In this document: positions 15,885-25,519 of the stretch, piece after piece
Position numbering within the stretch: the first letter of the stretch is position 1
How the letters are laid out: every line of letters begins with the position of its first letter
From: Mycolicibacterium komanii
GTDB lineage: Bacteria; Actinomycetota; Actinomycetes; Mycobacteriales; Mycobacteriaceae
Length of the DNA stretch: 64,000 nt
Assembly (NCBI RefSeq): GCF_001050035.1
Contig: NZ_CVTA01000063.1
Location: 186,001-250,000 of the forward strand
Reading direction: 5' to 3'
The notes under the pieces: generated by a model
Seen by the model: only the letters and a program-made list of their open reading frames with translations
Databases searched by the model: none
Told to the model about the DNA's origin: nothing
Made by a program: the position numbers and the translations under genes

Positions 15885-18620
15885 CTATACCCCTTGGCCG
15901 CCCGGCTGACCCATCACGCGGGTCAGCTCGGCGCGGGAATGGATGCCGAGCTTGCGGTACACCCGCGCGAGCGTGGCCTCGACGGTCTTTGCGCTGAGAA
16001 GCAGTTCGCCCGCCACGTCGCGATTCGTCAGGCCGGCGGCCGCGAGCTCCGCGATGCGCAGTTCGGCCGTGGTCAGGGCGGCCGGCGCCGACGTGGCAGA
16101 CCGGAGCTCGTCGCGCGAGGTCCTGGCGCGCTCCGCCCACACCGGGGTGCCCAGGGCCTCGAAGGTGGCCAGCGCCTCATTCAGGGTCGCCGCGGCGTCC
16201 GGCTCGCGCAGCCGGGCCTGCAGCTGTCCCAGCAGCAGCTGGGTCCGTGCGCGTTCGAACGGCATCGCCAACCGTGCGTGGTCGTCCAACGCGCGGCGCG
16301 TGCAGCCGAGGGCCTCGCGGAGATCGCCCGCGGCGGCGTGCAGCATCGCTCGGCAGCGGCCGCCGACCGCCAGCATCCAGGCCCGGTCGACGCGACGACC
16401 GTTGCGTTCCAACGCGGCGACCAGCGGTTCGGCCTCGGTCGCACGGCCCAGCTCGACGAGCGCCTCGACCGCGTCCGGCACGAACGCCGCGGCCTGGATC
16501 TCGGTGCAGTCCGGCGAGAGCCGCGACACCAGCGGTTGGAGGAAATCCATCGCCACGCTGTGATTTCCGAGCGAGACCTCCAGGAAGCCGAGCGCCGTGA
16601 GCGCCCAATCCTCGTGCCACGCGGTGCCGCTGCGCCGGCAGGCGTCGATCGCGTCCGCAGCGGCCAACCGGGCCCGGTTCTCTGCGCCGTCGTATGCGGC
16701 CAGCCAGGCCTGCAGCACCAGGTTCAGCATTGCCGGGAACTCGCCGCCGAGTTGCCGTGCCAGGTCGGCGATTTCGCGGCCCACTCGGTTGGCCTCGGCG
16801 AGGTCGGCACGCCAGATCCGGGTCAACGCGACGTAGAAGTCGACGAAGACCACTTCTCCTTCCGCACCCCTGTCGGTGCAGCGACGCGAGATCTCCTTCA
16901 TGCGCTCGTACGCGGTGTCGAGGTCCCCGATGCAGGCGAGCATCAGCGCGTGTTCGACGCTGGGCCGCAACATGATCGGGGTGAAGGACTCGGTATCCTC
17001 GAGTTCGAGCGCGCGGCGCATGTTCTCCTCGTCCAACCCGCCGCCGAGAAAGAACTGCATTGTCGCCAGTACCCCGAGGGCCAGGCTGAGCAGGCCGGGG
17101 ATGCCGAGCTGTTCGGCGCATGCGACGGACTCTTCGGCGCGCCGACGGCCGGCGGCCGGGTCACCGGTCATGAACAACCCGTACGCAAGCGTGGTGAGCA
17201 TGATCGCCTTCGGCGGGCCGTCGGGATCGTCCTCGTCGAGCGCGGTCGCCAGCAGGTCCACCGCTTCGGTGTAACCGTCGTCGATGAAACGCACCACCGC
17301 CAGCATGTGTCGCGCTTCAGCGCGCACCGGTCCCGGTGCAAGATCGGCGACGACGCCCTCCAGCAGGGCGCGGGCTCTCGGCGGATCTCCGCCGTCAAAG
17401 CAGTACGCCGCCAACCGCATCCGCCGTTCGGGGGTGGCGCCGCCGAGCGAGATGGCGAGGTCGATCAGCTCAGCGGCTGCGGCGGGGGCGCCGCGCGCAT
17501 GGGCGGTCGCGGCCGCTCGCTCGAGCGCCGCCACCGTCTCCCGGTGATCGGCTGCGTCTTCGGTGGTCGCGGCGAGGGCGAGATGGCGGGCCTGCAGCTC
17601 GGGCTCGTCGACGACCGCGGCGAGCTTGTTGTGCATACGTCTGCGTTCGTCGGCGGAGACGCCCGTGTACACACCGGTGGCCAACAGGGGATGCGAAAAG
17701 CGGATCCGGTTGCCGTCGATGAGGACGACGCCGTACTGCTCGGCCGCCTCGAGCAGTTCGACCGCGTGCTCGTGCTCGGCGTCGATCGCGGCGGCCACCA
17801 GGTCGACGGTCGGGTCGGCGGCGGAGGCGGCGGCCAGCAGTGCGCGCATGGTCTCGGCGGTCAGCCCGCTCAGCCGCGCTTCGACCACCGCGGCCAGGGT
17901 GTTCGGCAGCGGACCGTCGGCTTTGTCATCGGCGACCTTGGCCAGTTCTATTGCGTAGAAAGGGTTCCCACCCGAGATCTGGTAGATGCGGGTCATCTTC
18001 GTCCGCGACAGCGGGCGCTCGAGGTGCTGGGTGACGACGGCCTGCAGCGCACGGGACGTCAACGGTCGCAGGGAAATTCGCTGGGTGGCGTCAGGGCGCC
18101 GCAGCTGTAACCAGGCGTCGTCGGCGGTTTCGCCGTCGGTGCGCAGCGTGCCGAGCACGCCGACCGGCCCGGAGAGTCGGCGTGCCGTGTACGACAACAC
18201 GTGCGAGCTGGACGGGTCGACCCACTGCACGTCGTCGACGGCCAGCACGAGCGGTTGTCGAGCGGCCAGTTTCTCGACGATCGACAGGAACGCCGCCGCG
18301 ACGGCGCGCTGGTCAGTAGGCGCGCCGTCGGTGCGGTCGGCACGCCGAATCCGTTCGACGGCGCCGCGCTGGGCGGCCGGTAGGTCACCGAACTCGGCGG
18401 TATCGACGTCGGCGAGCAGCGCGGTCAACGTGGCGTAGGCCAGCACCGACTGGGCGTCGGCGTTGCGAGCCGACAGCACGCGGAAGCCGCGTCGCTCGGC
18501 GCGTTCGAGCGCCGCCTGCCACAGCGTGGTTTTGCCGATGCCGGCCTCGCCCTCGATCAGCAAGGCCGAGGGCGACTGCGATGCGGAGTCGAGGAAGTCC
18601 GCTACCGCCTTCTCCTCCAC
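15885..18620 (-). CDS. Large ATPase-LuxR (LAL/MalT-like) regulator, tandem paralogue
   Basis: A 911-residue paralogue of the next gene downstream, with the same order of parts. P-loop GEAGIGKTT is at residues 24-32, Walker B is LVLAVDDVQW, the centre is a TPR-like helical repeat region, and the LuxR HTH (LTTAELRIAELAAAG, then KTVEATLARVYRKL) ends the protein. The reading frame stays open upstream of the GTG at 18620 with residues resembling the family N-terminus, so a non-standard earlier start is possible. It lies 37 bases after fum on the same strand. The duplication and the position next to fum and glpX suggest control of carbon metabolism, but no target site is visible. Confidence 0.87.
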   Translation of the reverse strand: MEEKAVADFLDSASQSPSALLIEGEAGIGKTTLWQAALERAERRGFRVLSARNADAQSVLAYATLTALLADVDTAEFGDLPAAQRGAVERIRRADRTDGAPTDQRAVAAAFLSIVEKLAARQPLVLAVDDVQWVDPSSSHVLSYTARRLSGPVGVLGTLRTDGETADDAWLQLRRPDATQRISLRPLTSRALQAVVTQHLERPLSRTKMTRIYQISGGNPFYAIELAKVADDKADGPLPNTLAAVVEARLSGLTAETMRALLAAASAADPTVDLVAAAIDAEHEHAVELLEAAEQYGVVLIDGNRIRFSHPLLATGVYTGVSADERRRMHNKLAAVVDEPELQARHLALAATTEDAADHRETVAALERAAATAHARGAPAAAAELIDLAISLGGATPERRMRLAAYCFDGGDPPRARALLEGVVADLAPGPVRAEARHMLAVVRFIDDGYTEAVDLLATALDEDDPDGPPKAIMLTTLAYGLFMTGDPAAGRRRAEESVACAEQLGIPGLLSLALGVLATMQFFLGGGLDEENMRRALELEDTESFTPIMLRPSVEHALMLACIGDLDTAYERMKEISRRCTDRGAEGEVVFVDFYVALTRIWRADLAEANRVGREIADLARQLGGEFPAMLNLVLQAWLAAYDGAENRARLAAADAIDACRRSGTAWHEDWALTALGFLEVSLGNHSVAMDFLQPLVSRLSPDCTEIQAAAFVPDAVEALVELGRATEAEPLVAALERNGRRVDRAWMLAVGGRCRAMLHAAAGDLREALGCTRRALDDHARLAMPFERARTQLLLGQLQARLREPDAAATLNEALATFEALGTPVWAERARTSRDELRSATSAPAALTTAELRIAELAAAGLTNRDVAGELLLSAKTVEATLARVYRKLGIHSRAELTRVMGQPGGQGV

Positions 18621-18657
18621 CGGGCGCTCGGCCAGCGATGACGGAGAACGGAATTGC

Positions 18658-20082
18658 TTAGCGCTCGTCGTCTTTCACCTTGGCCATCGCCAACACGTCG
18701 AGGCGCTTATCCAGTTCCTCCTCGGACAGCTTGTCGCCGATCAGGCCTCGATCGATGACGGTCTGACGAATGGTCTTCTTCTCCTTGAGCGCCTGCTTGG
18801 CGACCGCGGCGGCCTCCTCGTAGCCGATCGCGGAGTTGAGCGGTGTGACGATCGAGGGTGACGACTCGGCCAGCTCGCGAAGCCGGTCCTCGTTGGCCAC
18901 CAGGCCGTCGATGCACCGCTCGGCGAACAACTTCGAGGAGTTCGTCAGGATCTTGAACGACTCGAGGATGTTGCGGGCCATCATCGGGATGTAGACGTTC
19001 AGCTCGAACGCGCCGTTGCCGCCGCCCCACGCGATGGCGGCGTCGTTGCCGATCACCTGCGCGGCCACCTGCGTGACCGCCTCGGGGATCACCGGATTCA
19101 CCTTGCCCGGCATGATCGAGCTTCCCGGCTGCAGATCCGGCAGCTGCAGCTCGCCGAGCCCGGTCAGCGGTCCCGAGCCCATCCACCGGATGTCGTTGGC
19201 GATTTTGGTCAGCGATACGGCGATCGTGCGCAGCGCACCCGAGGCTTCGACCAAACCGTCGCGGGCTGCTTGGGCCTCGAAATGGTTGGCGGCTACCTGC
19301 AATTCGGCCAGTCCCGTCTGCTCGCGCAGCACGGCGACGACACGCTCGTCGAAGTCGTCGGGCGCGTTGAGCCCGGTGCCCACCGCGGTGCCGCCGATGG
19401 CCAGTTCACCGAGCCGGGGGAGCGTGGCCTTCACTCGCTCGATGCCGGCCTCCACCTGGCGGGCATAGCCGCTGAACTCCTGGCCCAGCGTCACCGGAAC
19501 GGCGTCCATAAGGTGGGTGCGCCCGGACTTCACCACGGTGCGCCACTGCCGCGCCTTGGACGTCAGCGATTCGTGGAGCACCTCGAGCGCGGGGATCAGG
19601 TGGCGCACAGCGGCTTCCGTCGCGGCGATGTGCGTCGCGGTGGGGAAGGTGTCATTCGACGACTGCGACATGTTGACGTCGTCGTTGGGGTGCACGGTCA
19701 CGCCGTTGCGCGCCGCGATGCCGGCGATCACCTCGTTGGTGTTCATGTTCGAGCTGGTGCCCGAACCGGTCTGGAACACGTCGATAGGAAACTGGTCGTC
19801 GTGCAGGCCGTCGGCGATCTCACCGGCCGCGGCGATGATCGCATCGGCCTTGTCCGGCGCGAGCAGGCCGAGGTCCTTGTTGACCTGCGCGCAGGCGCCC
19901 TTCAACAGGCCGAGGGCCCGGATCTGGGTGCGCTCGAGCCCGCGGCCGGAGATCGGGAAGTTCTCGACCGCGCGCTGGGTCTGCGCGCGCCACAGCGCAT
20001 TGACCGGCACCCGGACCTCGCCCATGGTGTCGTGCTCGATGCGGTACTCGGTCTCGGTTGCGCTGTCTGACTCGACGCTCAT
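18658..20082 (-). CDS. fumC: Fumarate hydratase, class II
   Basis: A 474-residue fumarase of the iron-independent class II type, reversibly hydrating fumarate to malate in the TCA cycle as a homotetramer. The family signature [10 protein letters not shown] is at residues 320-329 with the catalytic Ser in the mobile loop, and SGRTH at 186-190 supplies the active-site His region. From memory it matches Rv1098c (fum). It is 23 bases downstream of glpX on the same strand, and 37 bases upstream of a LuxR regulator, forming one leftward block. The ATG start leaves a normal-length N-terminus. Confidence 0.96.
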   Translation of the reverse strand: MSVESDSATETEYRIEHDTMGEVRVPVNALWRAQTQRAVENFPISGRGLERTQIRALGLLKGACAQVNKDLGLLAPDKADAIIAAAGEIADGLHDDQFPIDVFQTGSGTSSNMNTNEVIAGIAARNGVTVHPNDDVNMSQSSNDTFPTATHIAATEAAVRHLIPALEVLHESLTSKARQWRTVVKSGRTHLMDAVPVTLGQEFSGYARQVEAGIERVKATLPRLGELAIGGTAVGTGLNAPDDFDERVVAVLREQTGLAELQVAANHFEAQAARDGLVEASGALRTIAVSLTKIANDIRWMGSGPLTGLGELQLPDLQPGSSIMPGKVNPVIPEAVTQVAAQVIGNDAAIAWGGGNGAFELNVYIPMMARNILESFKILTNSSKLFAERCIDGLVANEDRLRELAESSPSIVTPLNSAIGYEEAAAVAKQALKEKKTIRQTVIDRGLIGDKLSEEELDKRLDVLAMAKVKDDER

Positions 20083-20105
20083 GAATGTCCTTACTTGTCA
20101 GTGAT

Positions 20106-21134
20106 TTACGGCAGCGGGTAGACGGCGTTGCTGTCGCCGGTGAAGTCGATCGCGGAGTACTCGCTGAGCTTGGACAGGCGGTGGTACGCCTCGATCATTC
20201 GCACGGTGCCCGACTTGGACCGCATGACGATCGACTGCGTGGTGCAGCCGCCGCTGTAGAAGTGCACACCCTTGAGCAGGTCACCGTCGGTGACGCCGGT
20301 CGCGCAGAAGAAGACGTTGTCGCCGGAGACCAGATCCTCGGTCGTCAGCACGCGGTCCAGGTCGTAGCCGCGGTCGAGGGCCTTCTGGCGCTCCTCGTCG
20401 TCCTTGGGCGCCAACTGGCCCTGGATGGCGCCGCCCATGCAGCGGATCGCGGCCGCGGCGATGATGCCCTCGGGCGTCCCGCCGATCCCGGCCAGCATGT
20501 CGGTGCTGGTGTTCGGGCGGCAGGCCGAGATCGCGCCCGCGACGTCGCCGTCGGTGATCAGCCGGCACCGCGCCCCCGCCTCGCGCACGTCGGCGATCAA
20601 CTGCTGGTGGCGGGGCCGGTCAAGGATGCAGACCGTCAGATCGGAGACCGACACGTTCTTGGCCTTGGCCACCCGGCGGATGTTCTCCCCGATCGGGGCG
20701 GTGATGTCGATCGCGTCGACCGCCTCCGGTCCGACGGCGATCTTGCTCATGTAGAACACCGCGGAGGGGTCGAACATGGTCCCGCGCTCGGAGACCGCGA
20801 GCACCGAGATGGCGTTGGACAGGCCTTTGCTCATCAGCGTGGTGCCGTCGATCGGGTCGACGGCGAAATCGCACTCCGGGCCGTCGCCGTTGCCGACCTC
20901 TTCGCCGTTGTAGAGCATCGGCGCGTTGTCCTTCTCGCCCTCGCCGATCACCACAACGCCGCGCATGGACACCGAATTCACCAGCTCACGCATGGCGTCG
21001 ACGGCCGCACCGTCGCCGCCCTCCTTGTCGCCGCGGCCGACCCAGCGGCCCGCGGCCATGGCGCCTGCCTCGGTGACTCGGACGAGCTCGAGCGCGAGAT
21101 TTCGATCTGGGGCTTCACCACGGGTCGGACTCAT
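20106..21134 (-). CDS. glpX: Fructose-1,6-bisphosphatase, class II
   Basis: A 342-residue GlpX-type fructose-1,6-bisphosphatase, hydrolysing the 1-phosphate in gluconeogenesis with divalent metal. GEGEKD at residues 64-69 and DPIDGTT at 93-99 carry the metal and phosphate ligands. In mycobacteria GlpX is the main enzyme for gluconeogenic growth. The ATG at 21134 gives the expected N-terminus ([22 protein letters not shown] region), while the longer open frame would overlap the divergent DUF4245 gene. It is the first gene of the leftward glpX-fum-LuxR block. Confidence 0.96.
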   Translation of the reverse strand: MSPTRGEAPDRNLALELVRVTEAGAMAAGRWVGRGDKEGGDGAAVDAMRELVNSVSMRGVVVIGEGEKDNAPMLYNGEEVGNGDGPECDFAVDPIDGTTLMSKGLSNAISVLAVSERGTMFDPSAVFYMSKIAVGPEAVDAIDITAPIGENIRRVAKAKNVSVSDLTVCILDRPRHQQLIADVREAGARCRLITDGDVAGAISACRPNTSTDMLAGIGGTPEGIIAAAAIRCMGGAIQGQLAPKDDEERQKALDRGYDLDRVLTTEDLVSGDNVFFCATGVTDGDLLKGVHFYSGGCTTQSIVMRSKSGTVRMIEAYHRLSKLSEYSAIDFTGDSNAVYPLP

Positions 21135-21176
21135 GGCCCAGATTGTCCCATTAGCCGGTCCGCGTTCGGGAGCTGG

Positions 21177-21182
21177 GATACT
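21177..21182 (+). promoter_or_regulatory. Possible -10 element for the DUF4245 gene
   Basis: GATACT ends 6 bases before the GTG at 21189. It deviates from TANNNT at the first base, so support is modest. Confidence 0.3.
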
Positions 21183-21188
21183 GGCAGC

Positions 21189-21860
21189 GTGACCACGCAA
21201 CCGGCTCCTGCGCCACGCCGGCCGAATGTCGCCGGCCGACCGGCTCCGCCCGCCAAGTCGCGGCTGCTGCATGACGGCCGGGACATGTTCTGGTCGATGG
21301 CGCCGCTGGTCGTGGCCTGCATCGTGCTGGCGGGGATGCTCGGGATGTGCTCGTTTCAGGCCGGCGGACCCGGCCAGGGCCCGGTCCCGTCGTACGACGC
21401 ACCCGCGGCCTTGCGTGCCGACGCAGCAGCGCTGAAGATCCCCATCCGGATCCCGGCGCTGCCGGACGGTTGGCAGTCGAACTCGGGCAGCCGCGGCGGC
21501 ATCGAGGCCGGACGCACCGATCCCGCCACGGGCCAGCCACAGCGCGCCGTCAGCTCCACCGTCGGGTATCTCGCCCCGAGCGGGCTTTACGTCAGCCTGA
21601 CCCAGAGCAATGCCGACGAGGAGAAGCTGGTCGGATCGCTGGACTCGGACGTCGTGCCCACCGGGGTGCAGGACGTCGACGGGGTCAAGTGGGTGGTCTA
21701 CGAGGGCAGCGACCGCGACGGCAAGCCCGCCGAACCGGTGTGGACGGCGCGGCTGACGGGTCCCACCGGCCCCGCGCAGATTGCGCTGACCGGCGCCGCG
21801 AACGCCGGCGACTTTCGTACGCTGGCGGCGGCGACGCAGACCGCGGCGCCCCTGCCGTAG
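21189..21860 (+). CDS. DUF4245 membrane-anchored protein
   Basis: A 223-residue protein with a Pro-rich cytosolic tail of about 37 residues, one membrane helix ([17 protein letters not shown]) and an extracytoplasmic domain of about 165 residues. It fits the DUF4245 family; from memory M. tuberculosis Rv1100 is the equivalent between glpX and perM. The function is unknown. The GTG start at 21189 avoids overlap with the divergent glpX and lies 54 bases from its start. The following gene begins 14 bases after the stop and is probably co-transcribed. Confidence 0.85.
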   Translation: MTTQPAPAPRRPNVAGRPAPPAKSRLLHDGRDMFWSMAPLVVACIVLAGMLGMCSFQAGGPGQGPVPSYDAPAALRADAAALKIPIRIPALPDGWQSNSGSRGGIEAGRTDPATGQPQRAVSSTVGYLAPSGLYVSLTQSNADEEKLVGSLDSDVVPTGVQDVDGVKWVVYEGSDRDGKPAEPVWTARLTGPTGPAQIALTGAANAGDFRTLAAATQTAAPLP

Positions 21861-21874
21861 ACCACGGGGAGACC

Positions 21875-22684
21875 ATGACCGCCGCCGATGCCGCTCCGGA
21901 AGCCGACCTCACCGGATGGGCCGTCGCGCCCTTCACCGCCGCCGGCTACACCCACGACGTCTATCGCAGGGGCGAAGGACCCGGAGTCGTGCTCATCCCC
22001 GAGATGCCCGGTGCCCATCCCGGGGTGCTGGCCCTCGGCAATCACCTCGTCGACGCGGGGTTCACCGTCGCCATCCCCTCGCTGTTCGGCACACCGGGCG
22101 CGCCGCCGATGCGGCCGGGCATGGTGCCGGTCATGCTGCGCGGATGCGTGGCCAAGGAGTTCGCCGCGTTCGCCACCAACGCCGACCGTCCCGTCGCGCA
22201 CTTCCTGCGCGCGCTGGCCCGCGATCTCAACGAGCAGACGCCCGGCAGAGGCGTCGGCGTCATCGGGCAGTGCTTCACCGGTGGCTTCGCGTTGGCCGCG
22301 GCGGTCGACGACAGCGTGCTCGCCCCGGTGCTGAGCCAACCGTCGCTGCCGTTGCCGCTGACGCCGAAGCAGCGCCGCGACCCCGGACTGTCCGAGGCGG
22401 AGCTGAAGGTCATCGAGCGCCGCGCCGCCGACGAGGGATTGTGCGCGCTGGGATTGCGCTTCAGCGGCGACCGGTTGGTGCCCTCGGAGCGCTTCAAGAC
22501 GCTCAAGGAGCGGCTCGGCGACGCGTTCGAGGTGATCGAGATCGACTCGAGCAAGGGCAACGAGCACGGATTCGGTCCGACGGCGCATTCGGTGCTGACG
22601 CTGGAACTGCGCCACCGGGAAGGGCATCCGACCGACGCGGCGCTCAAGCGCGTCGTCGCGTTCCTCAGGGAGCGACTGGTTTAG
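21875..22684 (+). CDS. Dienelactone hydrolase family alpha/beta hydrolase
   Basis: A 269-residue alpha/beta hydrolase of the dienelactone hydrolase type. The nucleophile is Cys133 in GQCFTGG, the position of the catalytic Cys in carboxymethylenebutenolidases. An Asp in RFSGDRLVP and a His in NEHGFG complete a Cys-Asp-His triad. The natural substrate is not evident; some family members act on lactones of aromatic degradation and others on unrelated esters. A ribosome binding site CGGGGAGA precedes the ATG. The gene overlaps the convergent perM gene by 20 bases at the 3' ends. Confidence 0.85.
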   Translation: MTAADAAPEADLTGWAVAPFTAAGYTHDVYRRGEGPGVVLIPEMPGAHPGVLALGNHLVDAGFTVAIPSLFGTPGAPPMRPGMVPVMLRGCVAKEFAAFATNADRPVAHFLRALARDLNEQTPGRGVGVIGQCFTGGFALAAAVDDSVLAPVLSQPSLPLPLTPKQRRDPGLSEAELKVIERRAADEGLCALGLRFSGDRLVPSERFKTLKERLGDAFEVIEIDSSKGNEHGFGPTAHSVLTLELRHREGHPTDAALKRVVAFLRERLV

Positions 22685-23852
22685 GTTTCGGGTCGGCCTT
22701 CGATTCACCCCGAGCCTCTTTGATGCGACGGCCCAACCACCACAACGGGTTTCGGCGCTTGGGTTTCTCGTCGTCGCTGTCGGGCCGCCGCATCGGCACG
22801 CCCTTGTACTCCTCGAGATAGACGCTGATCGTCGTGACGATGACGATCATCAGCACGGGGCCGATCACGATGCCCCACGCGCCGAACATGCTGATGCCTG
22901 CGAACACGGCGAGCAGCATGAGTGCGGCGTCCAACCGCGCCTCGCGCGGCACCAGGATGGGGCGCAGGAAATTGTCGATGTTGGTCACCACGATCAGGTG
23001 GAACAGGACCACGAAGACGCCGCCGAAGACGTTGCCGAACAGGATCATTCCGATACCGAACGGGATCGTCACGATGCCGCTGCCGAGCGGGATGACCGAC
23101 AGCGCCGACAGCAGCACGGCGAACAGGAAGAAGCCCTGATGGAAACCCGCGAGGTAGATCGACGCGGCACCCGCGACGCCCTGGCACACCGCGATGACGA
23201 ACTGGCCCATCACGGTGCCCTTCACCATTGCGCCCATCTTCGCCATGTAGACGTCGGTGATCTCCTCGCCGAGCGGGTTGAGTTGGCGGATCATCGCCAC
23301 CACCCGGTCCCGGTTCGTCAGCAGCGACACGAACACGTACACGAACAGAATCGCGGCGGTGATCCCCCCGAACAGGCCGCCCGCCGCGCCCTGCAACAGG
23401 CCGAGCAGCCACTGGCCGGCCTCTTGGGCAACCCGCGCCATCGCACTGCGCAGCGATTCCGGGGTGACCGTCGTGTCGATGTAGGGCACGCGGCGCAGCA
23501 GGTCGTTGACGAATTGCAGCGTCCGGTCCCCGAGCGCGGACAGGTCGGTCCGGCTGACCCACTCGGCCACCCGCTCGACCATGGTCGTGATCTGGACGAC
23601 GGCGAGCGTCACGAACAGGCTCAGCGGGACGATCACCGCCGCGAACGCCACGAGCAGGGTCAGCGTCACCGACAGTCCGTTGCCCATCCGCCCGTTGAGC
23701 CGCGCGTACAACGGTGAGAACAGGTAGGCGGCCACCGCGGCCACCACGATGAGGATGAAGTACCCGCGCAGGAAGTAGGCGCCGAACGCGATCGCGACCA
23801 CCGTCGCGACGGCCAGCGCGCGGCGTTGAGACAGCGAGAACTCGGTACTCAT
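22665..23852 (-). CDS. perM: PerM / AI-2E exporter family permease
   Basis: A 395-residue membrane protein with the usual layout of the family: two N-terminal helices, a periplasmic-like region (residues about 90-150), then six further helices, and a Lys/Arg/Pro-rich cytosolic tail of about 55 residues. From memory it corresponds to M. tuberculosis Rv1101c (PerM), reported to support cell division under acidic and low-magnesium conditions and to affect persistence. The family includes AI-2 exporters and Na+/H+ antiporters, so a transport role is possible but not demonstrated. The ATG at 23852 begins the MSTEFSLSQRRAL segment. Confidence 0.88.
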   Translation of the reverse strand: MSTEFSLSQRRALAVATVVAIAFGAYFLRGYFILIVVAAVAAYLFSPLYARLNGRMGNGLSVTLTLLVAFAAVIVPLSLFVTLAVVQITTMVERVAEWVSRTDLSALGDRTLQFVNDLLRRVPYIDTTVTPESLRSAMARVAQEAGQWLLGLLQGAAGGLFGGITAAILFVYVFVSLLTNRDRVVAMIRQLNPLGEEITDVYMAKMGAMVKGTVMGQFVIAVCQGVAGAASIYLAGFHQGFFLFAVLLSALSVIPLGSGIVTIPFGIGMILFGNVFGGVFVVLFHLIVVTNIDNFLRPILVPREARLDAALMLLAVFAGISMFGAWGIVIGPVLMIVIVTTISVYLEEYKGVPMRRPDSDDEKPKRRNPLWWLGRRIKEARGESKADPKPKPVAP

Positions 23853-23863
23853 TGCCGCTATGT

Positions 23864-24691
23864 CTACAGCGTGCCGGGCCTCGCTTGCGCTTGTTTGGCG
23901 CGTTGGTCGGCGATGAACCGCATCGAGACCCGGTTCATCAGCGCCGGCGCGAGCCGCGCGAACATCCACTGCGCGTGTGCAATGCGGGGTTTGACCAGAA
24001 TCGGCTTGTTCTTCTCGATCGCGCGCAGCACGTCACGGGCGAGGCGATCGGCGTCGTACGGCTTGCCGCCCTGGGCCGCAAGGAAGTAGTCGCGGCCGAC
24101 GAAGCCTCCGACCGAGCCCTTGTCCAGGATGGGTGTCTCGACCGCGGCGGGACACACCGCGAGGATTCCCACACCGCGCGCGGCGGCCTCCGACCGCAGC
24201 GCCAGGCTGAGCCCGACGACCGCGTGCTTGGTCATCACGTAGCTGGTGACCTGTCCGGCCGCGGTCAGCCCGGCCATCGACGCGGTGTTGACGATGTGGC
24301 CGTGGCCCTGACGCACCATCACCGGGTAGGCGGCCGCCACACCGTGCACCACACCGCGGATGTTGACATCGATGATCGCGTTCCACTGGTCCAGCGTCAG
24401 CAGTTCGGTGTCGCCGCCCCAGACGATTCCGGCGTTGTTGAACATCAGGTCGAGCCGCCCGGCGCGGTTCACGACGTCGTCGACGGCGGCCTGCACCGCC
24501 GCGCCGTCGGTCACGTCGAGGCGTGCCGCGCGGGCCTTGCCGTCGAGCCCGGCCGCCGTCCGCTCGGCCGCGTCGCCGTCGACGTCGGTGCACACGACGT
24601 CGGCCCCCGCAGCCACGAGTGCCCGGCACAGTGCGGCGCCGATCCCCGAACCGCCGCCCGTGACAAGGGCCTGTTTTCCGGTGAAACTCAT
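23864..24691 (-). CDS. Short-chain dehydrogenase/reductase (second of a coupled pair)
   Basis: A 275-residue classical SDR. The NAD(P)-binding motif GGGSGIG, the NNAG structural motif, the catalytic Ser in NTASMAG and the YVMTK (YxxxK) pair are all present. A C-terminal extension rich in basic residues (ADQRAKQAQAR) follows the core. The ATG overlaps the stop of the preceding SDR in an ATGA, indicating translational coupling. The pair is transcribed away from a KstR-type operator at 25480-25493, suggesting sterol or lipid ketone/alcohol substrates. The substrate itself cannot be read from the sequence. Confidence 0.88.
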   Translation of the reverse strand: MSFTGKQALVTGGGSGIGAALCRALVAAGADVVCTDVDGDAAERTAAGLDGKARAARLDVTDGAAVQAAVDDVVNRAGRLDLMFNNAGIVWGGDTELLTLDQWNAIIDVNIRGVVHGVAAAYPVMVRQGHGHIVNTASMAGLTAAGQVTSYVMTKHAVVGLSLALRSEAAARGVGILAVCPAAVETPILDKGSVGGFVGRDYFLAAQGGKPYDADRLARDVLRAIEKNKPILVKPRIAHAQWMFARLAPALMNRVSMRFIADQRAKQAQARPGTL

Positions 24692-25458
24692 TGCGCCAGT
24701 TTCATGACGTGCCCCATCACATCGGGATAGCGCTTCATATGGGCGCCGCCGTTGAGATCCAGCACCTCGCCGGTCAGCCAGGACGCCTTCGGCGAGCACA
24801 GGTACAGCACCGCTTCGGCGATGTCCTCCGGTGTGCCCGCGCGGCCGAGCGCGGTGTTCTCGACGTACTCCTCGACGACGCCGGGGACGGCCGCGGCGGG
24901 CGCGGTCAGCGGGGTGTGCACAAACCCGGGCGCGACCGCGTTGGCGCGGATACCGCGCGGTCCCCACTCCAGCGCGGCGACCTGGGTGAGCATCGACAGT
25001 CCCGCCTTGGCGGCGCAGTAGGCGCTCATCCCGGCGGCCGGCTGGCGACCGTTGAGCGAGCTGATCGACACCAGCGCACCGCCTTCGCGCAGAGTACGGC
25101 CCGCGTGCTTGGCGACGATGAACGCGCCGTTGAGGCAGACGTCGACGACGCCGCGGAAGTCCTCGACCGCGAGGTCGGTGATCATCCCGACGGTGCTGAA
25201 CCCAGCGCAGTTGACCACGACGTCGAGCGGTCCGGTCTGCTCGAAGAGCGCCTGCACCGAGGCCTCGTCGGTGACCTCGACGTGGGCGGCGGTGTGCGGG
25301 TCGCCGAGTTCGGCGGCGCGCTCGCGGGCCCCGTCGACGTTGCGGTCGGCGAGCGTGACGCGGTCTCCTTGCGCGGCCAGCGCGCGGGCCGTCGCCCAGC
25401 CGATGCCCGATGCCGCGCCGATCACCGCCGTTTCCCTGGCGGACGGCCCGTTGCTCAT
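24688..25458 (-). CDS. Short-chain dehydrogenase/reductase (first of a coupled pair)
   Basis: A 256-residue classical SDR with a GAASGIG cofactor loop, NCAG motif (Asn-Cys in place of Asn-Asn), catalytic Ser in SISSLNG and Tyr-Lys in YCAAK. The C-terminus (TGEVLDLNGGAHMKRYP) has the usual family GG segment. The ATG at 25458 is preceded by GAAAGGG on the minus strand, which decides the start. It overlaps the next SDR by 4 bases. The divergent SRPBCC gene starts 62 bases away and a perfect TNNAACNNGTTNNA palindrome lies between, so both directions are probably under a KstR-like repressor. Confidence 0.88.
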   Translation of the reverse strand: MSNGPSARETAVIGAASGIGWATARALAAQGDRVTLADRNVDGARERAAELGDPHTAAHVEVTDEASVQALFEQTGPLDVVVNCAGFSTVGMITDLAVEDFRGVVDVCLNGAFIVAKHAGRTLREGGALVSISSLNGRQPAAGMSAYCAAKAGLSMLTQVAALEWGPRGIRANAVAPGFVHTPLTAPAAAVPGVVEEYVENTALGRAGTPEDIAEAVLYLCSPKASWLTGEVLDLNGGAHMKRYPDVMGHVMKLAQ

Positions 25459-25479
25459 ACAGTTGCCCTTTCGACGGAG

Positions 25480-25493
25480 TAGAACGTGTTTCA
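25480..25493. promoter_or_regulatory. KstR-type operator between SDR and SRPBCC genes
   Basis: TAGAACGTGTTTCA matches all eight fixed positions of the published KstR consensus TNNAACNNGTTNNA. It lies 22-35 bases upstream of the SDR start and 27-40 bases upstream of the SRPBCC start, suitable for repressing both. KstR is the TetR-type repressor of sterol catabolism, released by cholestenoyl-CoA-type ligands. Binding here is inferred. Confidence 0.65.
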
Positions 25494-25519
25494 ACTTAGC
25501 GCTTTGACACACTCGACCG

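Noticed and set aside
15822..18110. 762-codon plus-strand frame opposite the second LuxR regulator
   Set aside because: The opposing frame has P-loop, Walker B and HTH motifs; this one has low-complexity Arg/Gln/His composition only.
24688..24967. N-terminal extension of the second SDR
   Set aside because: The added 92 residues are Arg-rich, lie inside the upstream SDR and precede the ATG that overlaps its stop in ATGA.
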